Notes under the pieces: model-generated
Database searches by the model: none
What the model was told of the DNA's origin: nothing
Seen by the model: only the letters and a program-made list of their open reading frames with translations
Assembly: GCF_014084125.1 (NCBI RefSeq)
Contig: NZ_CP048405.1
Coordinates: forward strand, 5,332,001 to 5,396,000
Origin: Streptacidiphilus sp. PB12-B1b
Lineage (GTDB): Bacteria; Actinomycetota; Actinomycetes; Streptomycetales; Streptomycetaceae
DNA length: 64,000 nucleotides
Direction: 5' to 3'
Program-made: the position numbers and the translations under genes
Shown: positions 36,135 through 45,024 of the stretch, piece by piece
How positions within the stretch are numbered: the stretch's first letter is position 1
Layout of the letters: each line of letters starts with the position of its first letter

Positions 36135-37733
36135 ATGGTCATCCGCAGTCCCTATCCCGATATCACCGTTCCGGACACCGGCCTGCCGGCGTTCCTCTTC
36201 GGCGGTCTCGGCTCCGACGCCGCCGACGGGCTCGCCGACCGTCCGGCCGTCATCGACACCGACGGACGCGGCTACACCTACGGCCAACTGGCCACCGCCG
36301 TCGACCGGGTCGCGGCAGCCCTGGCCGAGCGGGGAGCCGGTCGCGGTGATGTGGCGGCCATCTTCGCGCCCAACTGTCCGGACTACGCGGTGGTCTTCCA
36401 TGGCGTACTCGCGTCCGGCGCCGTCGCCTCGCCCGCCAACGCGCTCTACACCCCGGCCGAACTGGCCCACCAGCTCCGCGACTCCGGCGCCCGGTTCCTG
36501 TTCACCTCCGCCGGCTGCCTGGACCGGGCTCGCGCGGCGGTGGCCGAGGACGGCGTCCGCGTGGCCGAGATCATCGTGCTCGGGCCGGGCGAGGGCGCAC
36601 CGGGAGCGGTCCGCGAGACCGGCTTCGACGAACTCCTGGCGAGCACGGCGCCCTCCCCGGAGATCCTCATCGGGGGCGACGACCTCGCGGCGCTGCCGTA
36701 CTCCTCGGGCACCACCGGCCTGCCCAAGGGGGTGATGCTCACCCACCGCAACCTGGTCGCCAGCATGCTCCAAGCCAAGCCGCTGCACCGGCAGGACGCG
36801 GACTCGCGGGTCCTGGCGGTCCTGCCGCTGTCCCACATCTACGGCATCACCGCGATCATGAACTCCGCCCTGCACCACCGGTCCCGCATCGTGACCATGC
36901 CGCGGTTCGATCTGTCCGGATTCCTCACCGCGATCGAGGAGCACCGGATCGACCACCTCTACATCGCCCCGCCCATCGCCCTGGCCCTGCGCAAAAGCCC
37001 GCTGGTGGACGAGCACGACCTGAGCAGCGTCCGGCTGGTCATGAGCGCCGCGGCCCCCCTGGACGGCGAGGCGGCCCGGGCGCTGGCCGCGCGGATGGGC
37101 ACCACCGTGATCCAGGCGTACGGCCTGACCGAGTCCAGCCCGGTCCTGCACGGCATCCCGGTCGACCGGCCCGACCTCGACCGGGGATCGATCGGCCTGC
37201 TGATGCCGAGCCTGGAAGCCCGGGTGGTCGACCCGGAGACCGGCGAGGACGTCCCGCCCGGCGCCCGGGGCGAACTGTGGTGCCGTGGACCCAACATCAT
37301 GCGCGGCTACCTCAACAACCCGGAGGCGACCGGTGAAACGGTCGACGCCGACGGCTTCCTGCACACCGGCGACATCGTGACCGTCGACGCCGACGGGGCC
37401 TTCCACGTCGTCGACCGCCTCAAGGAGCTGATCAAGTACCGCGGTTACCAGGTCGCCCCCGCCGAGCTGGAAGCGCTGCTGCTCACCCACGACGCCGTCG
37501 CCGACGCCGCCGTGATCGGGGCGCAGCACGACGGCGAGGAGGTGCCCAAGGCATTCGTCGTCCGCCACCCGGCGCAGCCCGGCCTCTGCGCCGAGGAGAT
37601 CCAGGCATTCGTCGCGGAGCGGATCGCCCCCTACAAGAAGATCCGACTCGTCGAATTCCTGGACCGGATCCCGAAGTCGCCGGCCGGAAAGATACTCCGC
37701 AGCGAGCTGCGGGAAAGGGAGCTGACGCCATGA
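36135..37733 (+). CDS. AMP-dependent acyl-CoA synthetase (4-coumarate:CoA ligase-like)
   Basis: 532-residue ANL-family ligase. Signature motifs: P-loop LPYSSGTTGLPKGVMLTH near residue 195, A5 YGLTESSPV, A7 LHTGDIV, the hinge-region DRLKELIKYRGYQVAP, and the catalytic Lys in PKSPAGKILRSELRER near the C-terminus. It activates a carboxylic acid (aryl or fatty acid) as adenylate and then CoA thioester; the 4CL-like sequence suggests an aromatic or medium-chain acid. ATG at 36135 has AGGAG five bases upstream. Monocistronic, with a strong terminator about 110 bases beyond its stop. Confidence 0.92.
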   Translation: MVIRSPYPDITVPDTGLPAFLFGGLGSDAADGLADRPAVIDTDGRGYTYGQLATAVDRVAAALAERGAGRGDVAAIFAPNCPDYAVVFHGVLASGAVASPANALYTPAELAHQLRDSGARFLFTSAGCLDRARAAVAEDGVRVAEIIVLGPGEGAPGAVRETGFDELLASTAPSPEILIGGDDLAALPYSSGTTGLPKGVMLTHRNLVASMLQAKPLHRQDADSRVLAVLPLSHIYGITAIMNSALHHRSRIVTMPRFDLSGFLTAIEEHRIDHLYIAPPIALALRKSPLVDEHDLSSVRLVMSAAAPLDGEAARALAARMGTTVIQAYGLTESSPVLHGIPVDRPDLDRGSIGLLMPSLEARVVDPETGEDVPPGARGELWCRGPNIMRGYLNNPEATGETVDADGFLHTGDIVTVDADGAFHVVDRLKELIKYRGYQVAPAELEALLLTHDAVADAAVIGAQHDGEEVPKAFVVRHPAQPGLCAEEIQAFVAERIAPYKKIRLVEFLDRIPKSPAGKILRSELRERELTP

Positions 37734-37843
37734 CCGGCGCCAGGGTCCTTCCGCGGGTCTGCTGACCGCGTAGGAGAGGCCCCGGGCATTTCCAGTCATG
37801 TGACGGATATACCTCCCCCCACCCCATGGGCCACCCTTGTGGT

Positions 37844-37889
37844 CGACAGCGGCCTGGCCCCGGTTTCCCACGGGGCCGGGCCGCTGTCG
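37844..37889 (+). terminator. hairpin terminator downstream of ligase gene
   Basis: 19-base arms (37844-37862 and 37871-37889) with one wobble pair and an 8-base loop, 111 bases after the ligase stop codon. Confidence 0.85.
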
Positions 37890-37926
37890 CGCGGGGCGAT
37901 CGCCGCTCGACCGGAAGGAGTAGATT

Positions 37927-37947
37927 GTGTACAAGATAATTGTGCAC
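37927..37947. promoter_or_regulatory. inverted repeat operator candidate upstream of LuxR-type gene
   Basis: GTGTACAA and TTGTGCAC form a 21-base inverted repeat with a 5-base centre (seven of eight pairs). It lies in a 378-base gene-free stretch (37734-38111), 165 bases before the LuxR-type gene. The rest of the stretch holds the ligase terminator and no visible gene. Confidence 0.5.
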
Positions 37948-38111
37948 TAGGTTACGTGCCCCAGGGTCTGCCCGATCCGAGGGCCCGTCGCTGAACGAAA
38001 CCGCGTGCCCGCTCCGTGTGCTCTGTGCCGACAGACAAGGAGGCGGGGACGATCGACCACGGGATGCGAGCCTCGCGCCGCACGACTTGACGCAGAGCAA
38101 CTGAGGCAGGA

Positions 38112-39197
38112 ATGAACGATCCGGACTACACGGCGGCACTTCGCGCCGCGCACGCGCTTGACGAGGTCGACCTGGCCGTCTACGGCTGGGCGCTCGAACA
38201 CCAGTCGGCCGATCCGGACGAGGTCGCCGCCGCCGTCGGCGTCACGCCGTCGGCGGTGGAACTCAGCGTGGACCGGCTGCTGCGGAGCCAGTTGCTGCAC
38301 GTCAGCCCGGCCAACCCGGCGATCGTCCTCGCGGTGGGGCCCGACACCGCCATCGGCCGCCTCGCGGCTCCCGTGGAGGCGCAGATCCGGGAGCAGGAGC
38401 AGCAGCTCGCCGCGATGCGCAAGCGGCTCGGCGGCTTCGTGCCGTCCTACCACCGGCACCGCTCGCGCACCGAGTCCCTCGAAGTCCTCGCCAACGTCCA
38501 TGATGTGCGCAACGCCCTCAACCGGGCCTCGGACGAGTGCAGCAAGGAGGTGCTCGCCTGCCAGCCCGGCGGGGGCGCCCGGGTGCCGGAAGCGATGCAG
38601 GAGGCGCTGGTACGGGATCGGGCGATGCTGGAGCGCGGCATCCAGCTGCGCACCCTCTACCACCACACGGCCCGCTTCAACGGGCCCAGCCAGGCCTACG
38701 TGGCGGCGGCGACCGCCCTCGGCGGCCAGTACCGCACCGCGCACGAACTCTTCGGACGGCTCATCGTCTTCGACCGCGAGCTGGCCTTCATCCCGGTCCG
38801 AGGCGACAGCTGGGGCGCCGTCATGATCCGGGAGCCGTGCACCGTGGACTACCTGTGCGACCTCTTCGAGCAGACCTGGGAGCGGGCCACGCCGTTCGCC
38901 GACGCCGCCAGCCAGGGGCTGGAGGAGGTCGCCCGCGAGATCCACGAGACCATCATCCAGCTGCTCGGAGCGGGCCTCAAGGACGAGGCCATCGCCCGTC
39001 GGCTGGGGATGTCGCTGCGGACGGCCCGTCGGCACATCGCCGGCATCATGGAGGAGCTGGACGCTGCGAGCCGCTTCCAGGCCGGTGCGCAGGCCGCCCT
39101 GCGGGGCCTGCTCGGCGCAGACCTCTCCGAGCAGCCCTGCCCCGACTCGCCGTCTCCGGACTTCCCTGTGCCCGCCTCCGTGTCCCGGATATCCTGA
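38112..39197 (+). CDS. transcriptional regulator with TrmB-like and LuxR-type HTH domains
   Basis: 361 residues. The N-terminus has a winged-helix-like region (DEVDLAVYGWALEHQSADPD, then VAAAVGVTPSAVELSVDRLL), a coiled segment (QIREQEQQLAAMRKRL) and a middle sensor-like domain. A LuxR-type HTH is at the C-terminus: IIQLLGAGLKDEAIARRLGM and SLRTARRHIAGIMEEL. This architecture is frequent in Streptomyces regulators beside small secreted-peptide or natural-product genes. ATG with AGGCAGGA upstream. Likely controls the genes that follow or the large cluster beyond 40 kb; unproven. Confidence 0.87.
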   Translation: MNDPDYTAALRAAHALDEVDLAVYGWALEHQSADPDEVAAAVGVTPSAVELSVDRLLRSQLLHVSPANPAIVLAVGPDTAIGRLAAPVEAQIREQEQQLAAMRKRLGGFVPSYHRHRSRTESLEVLANVHDVRNALNRASDECSKEVLACQPGGGARVPEAMQEALVRDRAMLERGIQLRTLYHHTARFNGPSQAYVAAATALGGQYRTAHELFGRLIVFDRELAFIPVRGDSWGAVMIREPCTVDYLCDLFEQTWERATPFADAASQGLEEVAREIHETIIQLLGAGLKDEAIARRLGMSLRTARRHIAGIMEELDAASRFQAGAQAALRGLLGADLSEQPCPDSPSPDFPVPASVSRIS

Positions 39198-39271
39198 ACC
39201 ACTTTCTCGGGGCTGGGCAGCCTGTCGCAGGCGGACCATGCTGGGAACCCGCGAGCAGGAGGGGCAGCCGG

Positions 39272-39718
39272 ATGGACATGGGGCAGGAAGCGAGGAAGCC
39301 GGACGGCGACCCGGCAGCGCTTCATCTGCAGGAACTGGCCTTCTTCCTCTCGGTCCACCTGGACCGGGCCCCCGGGGTCCTGTGGCCCGACCACGACCAC
39401 CCGGCGCTGGGAGCCCGGGCCGACCCGCTCCTCCACCGCGAACTGGCCTCGGGCATCAGCCGGTTAACCGGCCTGGCCCTGCAGCAGGGGGGACACGACC
39501 CGTCGGGCAGAGGGGTCGCCGAAGGGCACCTGCTGGTCCACCAGACCGGGGGCAGCACCCTGTGGCGGCTGGACGTCCGTGCCGGGGGCGGCCGTTCAGC
39601 CGCCCTGCGGTGGTGCCTGCGGGCGGGCGAGGTGCTCTACGTGCCGGTCGACTGGGCCTGGCAGAGCGAGCCCGCCACGCGCTCGCGCTCGCTGATCACC
39701 CGGCTCGTCCCGGCCTGA
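39272..39718 (+). CDS. hypothetical cupin/JmjC-like protein with a TTA codon
   Basis: 148 residues. The C-terminal half resembles the end of JmjC/cupin-like proteins: LLVHQTGGSTLWRLDV and LRAGEVLYVPVDWAWQSEP, comparable to LRQGQVLYIPRGFAHQA in the JmjC-like protein at 55078. However, the HxD iron ligands are not evident, so it may be a binding or degenerate domain. Codon 65 is TTA (39464-39466), implying bldA-dependent translation. ATG 39272 is preceded by AGGAGGGG. It is in the same direction as the LuxR-type gene, 74 bases after it. Confidence 0.6.
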   Translation: MDMGQEARKPDGDPAALHLQELAFFLSVHLDRAPGVLWPDHDHPALGARADPLLHRELASGISRLTGLALQQGGHDPSGRGVAEGHLLVHQTGGSTLWRLDVRAGGGRSAALRWCLRAGEVLYVPVDWAWQSEPATRSRSLITRLVPA

Positions 39719-39745
39719 GCCGCTTCGGGGCCGCCCGCACCGGGC

Positions 39746-39952
39746 TCAGCCGCCCCAGGAGGTGTCCTTGCACTGGTGGCCGGGCAGGCAGTGGGACAGG
39801 ACGTCATGTCCCTCCACGGCGGCGGGGCTCGTCCGGGAGGAGTTCGGCTGAGGGGTCTCCGCAACTGCCACCGCTGCCGGCGCCGTGAAGGCAAGCAGGC
39901 CGGTGAGTACTGCGGCCACCATCAGCCGCGCGGTCGAGGACGGACGCGCCAT
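39746..39952 (-). CDS. small secreted peptide, unknown function
   Basis: 68 residues. Signal peptide MARPSSTARLMVAAVLTGLL followed by AFTAPAAVAVA and a mature part of about 35 residues with a Cys pair near the end (LSHCLPGHQCKDTSWGG). AGGAG lies seven bases before the ATG at 39952, so this small frame is well supported. It converges on the TTA-containing gene. It could be a secreted signal, a disulfide-linked peptide, or a second precursor peptide of the locus; no family recognised. Confidence 0.6.
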   Translation of the reverse strand: MARPSSTARLMVAAVLTGLLAFTAPAAVAVAETPQPNSSRTSPAAVEGHDVLSHCLPGHQCKDTSWGG

Positions 39953-40158
39953 CACAGTTCTCCTGAATCATCGGACGGCTGCTCCTGCGGAGAGCCGGTA
40001 CGTGCTGTCTGCCGGCAAGCTTGACCTGGTACGAACGAAACCGCCACGACTGCCCGGCCTCAACAACCTGCCTGGCACGAAGGCGGCAGGGGGACAGATA
40101 GCATGAAGACCGACGAATCCGACAGATCACCCCGCTCGGCGGTGGGCCGCCGTCGAAA

Positions 40159-40196
40159 CCGCAGGCCCAGGGGCTGAGGACACCCTGGGCCTGCGG
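40159..40196 (-). terminator. hairpin terminator downstream of metG-like gene
   Basis: Perfect 14-base arms (40159-40172 and 40183-40196), 10-base loop, 22 bases beyond the MetRS stop codon. The remaining 39953-40158 stretch shows no gene. Confidence 0.85.
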
Positions 40197-40217
40197 CGCG
40201 GACGGCCGTCGCCCCGA

Positions 40218-41768
40218 TCAGGCGAGTTCGAGCTTGGGGAAGAGCGGCGGCGCCTTCTCCACGCTGCGGCCGGCCGGGTCGACCGCCAGGTCCGCGATCA
40301 GCGCCTCCGGGTCCTCGGCGAGGGCCAGCAGCATCCGCTCGGCCGCGTTCGGGATGAACGGGCGCAGCAGCACGCCCAGCCGCTGGAGCACCCGGTAGCC
40401 GTGGTGCAGCACGGTGTCCAGGTCCTGGGCGGCCTGCTGGTCGCCCTGCTCGGCGGCCTTGGCCAGGTGCCACGGCGCCCGCTCGTCGACGTAGGCGTTG
40501 GCGCGGCGCACCAGGTCCCAGATCCGGGCCAGCGCCTCGCGGTGGTCGTACCGCTCCATCGCGGCGTCGGATTCGCGGGTGCTGGCGAGGCCCTGCTCCA
40601 GCAGCGCCTCCTCGGGCGCGCCGAGCGGGCCGGACGCCGGGACCACTCCGTCGCGGTAGCGGACGGTCATCGCGGTGATCCGGCTGAGCAGGTTGCCGAG
40701 CGCGTTGGCGAGATCCGTGTTGTACCGGACGACGAGGCGCTCCTCGCTGAAGTCGCCGTCGCCGAACGGGGAGAAGTCCGCCAGCAGCAGGTAGCGCAGC
40801 GCGTCCTGGCCGTACTGCTCCAGCAGGTCCATCGGGTCGATCGCGTTGCCCAGGCTCTTGCTGAGCTTCTGGCCGCCGGTGGTGATGTAGCCGTGCACCA
40901 CCACCTCGGTGGGCAGCGGCAGTCCGGCCGAGAGCAGCATCGCGGGCCAGTACACGGCGTGGAAGCGGAGGACGCCCTTGCCGACCACGTGGGCCCGCTG
41001 GTCGGCCTCGGCCCAGAAGCGCCGGTACTCGTCGCTGTCGTCGTTCCAGCCGAGCGCGTTGATGTAGTTGGTGAGGGCGTCGATCCAGACGTACATCACC
41101 TGGTCCTCGTCCTTGGGCACCGGGATGCCCCAGCCCCGGGCGCGCTCGACCGAGCGGGAGATGCTGATGTCCTCCAGCCCGGACCGCAGGAAGCCGACCA
41201 CCTCGTTCAGCCGGGATTCGGGGTAGATCTTCAGGCGGCCCGCCGTCAGCTCCTCCAGCAGCTGGTCGCCGTAGCGCGACAGCCGGAAGAAGTGGTTGTG
41301 CTCCTTCACCCGCTCCGGAACCGTCAGGTGGTCGGGGCACTTCCCGTCCACGAGCTCGGCCGGGCTGTAGAACTGCTCGCAGCCGACGCAGTAGAGGCCC
41401 TCGTAGTCCTTGGTGTAGATGTCGCCGCGCTCGTCCATCCGGCGCCAGAACTCGGTGGCTCCGGCGATGTGCTTCGCGCTGACGCTGGTGCGGATGAAGT
41501 CGCTGGTGTCGATGCTCAACGCCGCGAGCAGCTTTTCGAAGTACTGCACATTGCGGTCGACGAGTTCGCGGGTGGTCACGCCCTCACGTTCGGCCGCCAG
41601 GACGTTCTTGAGGCTGTTCTCGTCCGAGCCGCTGAGGAAGAAGACGTCCTTGCGGTACCTCGCGTGCCGCGCGAACGCGTCCGTCTGGACGTACTCCAAC
41701 GCGTGTCCGAGGTGCGGACGGGCATTGACGTACGGAATGGTCGTTGAGATGAACGCCGCGGCGGACAT
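40218..41768 (-). CDS. metG: methionyl-tRNA synthetase
   Basis: 516-residue class I synthetase that charges tRNA-Met. The HIGH-type motif is PHLGH (residues 18-22), the zinc-knuckle region has YCVGCEQFY and GKCPDH, and the KMSKS-type loop is QKLSKSLGN near residue 300. All core features look intact, so it is probably active. ATG at 41768 is preceded by AGAGGAG. It is placed at the end of a run of minus-strand biosynthetic genes, 194 bases after the kinase-like gene, and not among the usual housekeeping neighbours. It may be a second, resistant copy protecting the host from a MetRS-directed product; it could also be the only copy, which this window cannot show. Confidence 0.9.
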   Translation of the reverse strand: MSAAAFISTTIPYVNARPHLGHALEYVQTDAFARHARYRKDVFFLSGSDENSLKNVLAAEREGVTTRELVDRNVQYFEKLLAALSIDTSDFIRTSVSAKHIAGATEFWRRMDERGDIYTKDYEGLYCVGCEQFYSPAELVDGKCPDHLTVPERVKEHNHFFRLSRYGDQLLEELTAGRLKIYPESRLNEVVGFLRSGLEDISISRSVERARGWGIPVPKDEDQVMYVWIDALTNYINALGWNDDSDEYRRFWAEADQRAHVVGKGVLRFHAVYWPAMLLSAGLPLPTEVVVHGYITTGGQKLSKSLGNAIDPMDLLEQYGQDALRYLLLADFSPFGDGDFSEERLVVRYNTDLANALGNLLSRITAMTVRYRDGVVPASGPLGAPEEALLEQGLASTRESDAAMERYDHREALARIWDLVRRANAYVDERAPWHLAKAAEQGDQQAAQDLDTVLHHGYRVLQRLGVLLRPFIPNAAERMLLALAEDPEALIADLAVDPAGRSVEKAPPLFPKLELA

Positions 41769-41962
41769 GGTCTCCTCTGGGAAAGAAACGGCTGAGGCCA
41801 GCCACTGACGGAACGGGGGCGGGACGCGGCTGCGCGCGGGCACTTCGACCCGACCGCGGTCGATCCTACCGGTCGGCAACTCGTTGGCTGAAAAGCCCAA
41901 TCCCGTGCCCAGGGGCGCGATTGCCGCCCGGCGCAGACGGCTGATGCCTTCGGAACCGGCGC

Positions 41963-42946
41963 TCAGGACCAGCCGGTCCGGGCGCGCAGCCAGCGGACGC
42001 AGGCGGCTGCCTCGGCCCGCTGGAAGGCGCGCACCGGAGCGGTCTGCCAGGTGGCGGGCTGCCGGGCGCTCACCACGAACCGGCCGGCCAGGGCCGCGAG
42101 CGCGCTGTCGACGGCGGCCGGGTCGGCGGCCCGGCCCGCGGGGTGGGCCAGGAGGACCGACTGCGGGTCGGGGTGGCCCTGGACGGCCGCGCACAGCGCG
42201 AAGACCATCGGGTCGATCCAGGGCTGTCCCCGGGCCGCCCAGGCCCAGTCGACGAAGGTCACCTCGGTGCCGGAGACCAGGATGTTGTCCGAGCGCAGAT
42301 CGGAGTGGAGCAGCGTGTCGCCCGCCGTGGCGGCCGGGAACCACTGCTCCGCGGCGGCCAGCCGGGCGCTGTTGCGGCGCGCCCACGCGGGGACGTCCGC
42401 CAGCGGGTCCTCGTCGGCGAGCAGCCGGTTCCAGCCGTGCCACTCCCCCAGCGCGCCACCCCATACGGGCAGGTCGGGCACCGGGCTCGGCGTGGCCCGC
42501 TCGCTGAGCGCGGTGAGGGCGGTCAGCGTCAGGGCCAGTTCGTCCGGACGCCACGGGACCGCCGGAATGTGCCCCTCGATGTCGTCGAACAGCAGCGCCA
42601 GCCAGCCCCCCTGGTCGACCACCCCTCTGAACGCGGGTGCCGGGAGGCCGAGTTCGGGGGTGAACGCGGCAGCGACGGACGCCTCCCGCTCGGCCAGGGC
42701 GACGGTGAACGGGTCGCCCTCGCGGGTGACCGCCTTGACGAAGGCCCGCGAGCCGTCGGCGCAGCGCAGTCGGGCGGCGGTGCCACGGGAGAAGCCCCCG
42801 GTCTGGTCGACCGCGGCCGTGACCCGCGAGCCCAGCCGCTGCTCCACGGCGGCCCGCACCTCGGCCGGCAGGTCCGTCCACGGACGGCGGACGGTGTGCG
42901 CGAGCGGGATTCCGGCGTCCGCCGCGCCCCCGGTGTGGGGGCTCAT
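41963..42946 (-). CDS. APH-like phosphotransferase
   Basis: 327-residue protein-kinase-like fold enzyme. Catalytic loop LLHSDLRSDNILV with the Brenner-type Asp and Asn, and the metal-binding FVDWAWAARG, are present around residues 216-245. The family phosphorylates aminoglycosides, homoserine-like or other small hydroxyl compounds. Start overlaps the P450 stop (ATGA). It could provide self-resistance or phosphorylate a pathway intermediate later processed by the HAD phosphatase at 54483; context does not decide. Confidence 0.85.
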   Translation of the reverse strand: MSPHTGGAADAGIPLAHTVRRPWTDLPAEVRAAVEQRLGSRVTAAVDQTGGFSRGTAARLRCADGSRAFVKAVTREGDPFTVALAEREASVAAAFTPELGLPAPAFRGVVDQGGWLALLFDDIEGHIPAVPWRPDELALTLTALTALSERATPSPVPDLPVWGGALGEWHGWNRLLADEDPLADVPAWARRNSARLAAAEQWFPAATAGDTLLHSDLRSDNILVSGTEVTFVDWAWAARGQPWIDPMVFALCAAVQGHPDPQSVLLAHPAGRAADPAAVDSALAALAGRFVVSARQPATWQTAPVRAFQRAEAAACVRWLRARTGWS

Positions 42947-44202
42947 CGTGCTGCCTCCCGGTTGGGCGACGCCTCGGGGCCGGGGCGGTCGGCGGGCCGG
43001 ACGGTGACGTCCAGCGGCCAGCGCATGCCCATGGTGACGTGCCAGCGGATGTCCAGCGGTTGCGGATCCGGGAGGCCGTCCACGTAGGCGTCGAGCACCG
43101 GACGGATGGTGTGGTGGGCGACGAGGGCGCCCAGGCAGGCGTGGCGGCCACGGCCGAAGGCCACGTGCGCGCCCCCGCGGTCCCAGCGGAAGTCCAGCGG
43201 GTCGGGGAACCGCTGCGGGTCGCGGTTGGCCGCCGCCAGCACCAGGACCACCCGGGCCCCGGCGGGGATGCGCTGCCCACGCAGCTCCAGGTCGCAGAGC
43301 GCGCGGCGGGCGGCGAAGTGGAAGGGGGTCGCCAGCCGGACCGCCTCGTTGACGAAGCCCCCGGGGTCGGCGCGGTAGCCGCGCCGGTACTCCGGCCCCC
43401 GGCACAGGGCCGCCAGCGCGGTGGCGAGCGCGGTGACCGTCGGTTCCAGGGCCCCGGTGACCAGTTGGGCGTAGACGGCGACCGCGTCCGCGGGCTCCAG
43501 CAGCCCTTCGCGGACGGCCGCGCCGACGGCGCGGGCCAGCGGGCTGGCCTCGACGGCGAGGGTCTGCCCGGTGAACTCGGTGAACTGGGCGAGCGCCTCC
43601 TCGGCCGCCGCGACCAGGGCCGCGTCGATCCGGGACCGGCCGACGAAGCCCATCAGCCGCTCGGACCACTCCACCAGCCGGGGGAAGTCGTCCGGGGCCA
43701 CACCGAGCAGCGCGCTGAGGGCCGCCCGGCAGGAGGGCCGCAGGAGGGTGTCCAGCAGGTCCGTGCCGGGGGCGGTGCGCAGGGCGCCGTGGGTGCGCAG
43801 GCTGTCGTGGACGACGCCCGCCACCCGCGTCACCTCGGCGGTGGTGAAGGCCGGCCGCATCACCCGGCGCACCGCGCTGTGCCGGGGCGGGTCGAGGAAC
43901 ATCGGCCAGCGGGACAGGAAGTCCACCAGCGGTCGGACCGCCTCCCGCTGCGCGGCGGGCAGGGTGCGCAGGAACGGGTCCGGGCTGCGGGCGCCCAACC
44001 GGTCGTCGAGCAGCAGGTTCCAGACGTCGTCGAAGCGGGTGACGTACCAGGAGGAGGTCCGGGGGTGCCAGAGCACCGGAGTACTGTCCCTGGCCTGGTC
44101 GAACCAGCCGAGCGGGTCGTCCAGGACGAACGGGCGGCCCGCCTCCTCGGCGGGCGTCGCCGCCTGCTGCGCCGACGCCGCTGCGTCATCGGGATGGGGC
44201 AT
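42943..44202 (-). CDS. cytochrome P450
   Basis: 419-residue bacterial class I P450. The heme-thiolate loop is FGRGRHACLG near residue 357, and the K-helix region has NEAVRLATPFHFAARR. The I-helix oxygen-activation motif is atypical: LVTGALEPTVTAL, where the usual acidic residue before Thr has shifted to E-P-T. It probably hydroxylates or couples a bound intermediate; similar changes occur in P450s acting on carrier-bound substrates. Overlaps the kinase-like gene by four bases. Confidence 0.92.
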   Translation of the reverse strand: MPHPDDAAASAQQAATPAEEAGRPFVLDDPLGWFDQARDSTPVLWHPRTSSWYVTRFDDVWNLLLDDRLGARSPDPFLRTLPAAQREAVRPLVDFLSRWPMFLDPPRHSAVRRVMRPAFTTAEVTRVAGVVHDSLRTHGALRTAPGTDLLDTLLRPSCRAALSALLGVAPDDFPRLVEWSERLMGFVGRSRIDAALVAAAEEALAQFTEFTGQTLAVEASPLARAVGAAVREGLLEPADAVAVYAQLVTGALEPTVTALATALAALCRGPEYRRGYRADPGGFVNEAVRLATPFHFAARRALCDLELRGQRIPAGARVVLVLAAANRDPQRFPDPLDFRWDRGGAHVAFGRGRHACLGALVAHHTIRPVLDAYVDGLPDPQPLDIRWHVTMGMRWPLDVTVRPADRPGPEASPNREAAR

Positions 44203-44256
44203 ACGGGAGATCCCTTCTCGGTGGTCGGTGGGGCGGCGTCGGCGCAGGTCGGTCGT

Positions 44257-45024
44257 TCAGCCGGACGGGGCCGGGGCACGCACCAGCGTCCAGGTCTCGC
44301 GCAGCGTCTCCGGGCCGGGGGCCTGCTCCCGGTAGTCGTCGGTGACGGCGGCCACCTCGAATCCGGCGGCCCGGGCAGCCGACCGGATCTCCTCGGCGGA
44401 GAACCACCACTGGCTGTGGTGCTCCGGCTGCCGGGCGAAGCCCTCCTCGGACCGGGTGAACAGGCTGATCGAGAAGTCGCAGCGCTGTTCCTCCGGGTGG
44501 TACCGGTTGCGCCACACGTAGGCGAAGTCGCCCAGGTCGTCGCCGTAGTGGCTGTTGCCCAGCAGGCTCTCCAGCTTGTGCCGGGTGTTGACGTCGAAGA
44601 CGAACAGCCCGCCCGGGCGCACCAGCCGGGCGACGCAGCCGAACAGCTCCGCCAGGTGTTCCGGCCGGAAGTAGTTGACGCTGTCGAAGCAGCAGACCGC
44701 CGCGTCGAACGTGGCGTCAGCGGCCGCAATGGCCCCGGGCAGCCGGGCCTCGATCAGCTCGGTGCCGACCGCGGTCCGGGAGCGGGCCTGCTCCAGCATG
44801 CCCGCCGAGCCGTCCACGCCGACCACCTCCAGGCCCTGCTGCTGCAGCAGGGCCGTGATGCTGCCGGTGCCGCAGCACACGTCCAGGACCCGGCGGACCC
44901 GGCCGTGGGCCCGGAAGCGGTCGGCCAGGTGGGCGGCCCACCGGGCGTAGTCGTTCTCGGCGGTCCACCGGTCGTAGACCGCCGACAGCGCGTCGTAGGG
45001 CGCGAGCGGTGCGGTGGTGCTCAC
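44257..45024 (-). CDS. SAM-dependent methyltransferase
   Basis: 255-residue class I methyltransferase. Motif I VLDVCCGTGSI, the acidic loop VVGVDGSAGML, and motif IV-like AAVCCFDSVNYF are visible. Homology starts at the GTG at 45024, whose GTGA overlaps the stop of the preceding methyltransferase gene. Substrate unknown. C-terminal part (HHSQWWFSAEEIRSAARAAG) is typical of small-molecule O- or N-methyltransferases. Confidence 0.87.
   Translation of the reverse strand: MSTTAPLAPYDALSAVYDRWTAENDYARWAAHLADRFRAHGRVRRVLDVCCGTGSITALLQQQGLEVVGVDGSAGMLEQARSRTAVGTELIEARLPGAIAAADATFDAAVCCFDSVNYFRPEHLAELFGCVARLVRPGGLFVFDVNTRHKLESLLGNSHYGDDLGDFAYVWRNRYHPEEQRCDFSISLFTRSEEGFARQPEHHSQWWFSAEEIRSAARAAGFEVAAVTDDYREQAPGPETLRETWTLVRAPAPSG

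Noticed and set aside
34436..37733. Region 5 as part of an aromatic polyketide cluster (SRPBCC plus oxidoreductase plus ligase)
   Set aside because: No ketosynthase or ACP nearby, separate promoters and a HxlR regulator; the polyketide genes end more than 20 kb away.
41769..41962. T-box or similar riboswitch before MetRS
   Set aside because: No T-box sequence or extended leader structure is recognisable; only short GC-rich stems.
40218..43280. 1020-codon frame that would extend MetRS upstream
   Set aside because: The extension is an out-of-frame reading of the kinase-like and P450 genes. MetRS homology starts at the ATG at 41768 with a good ribosome-binding site.
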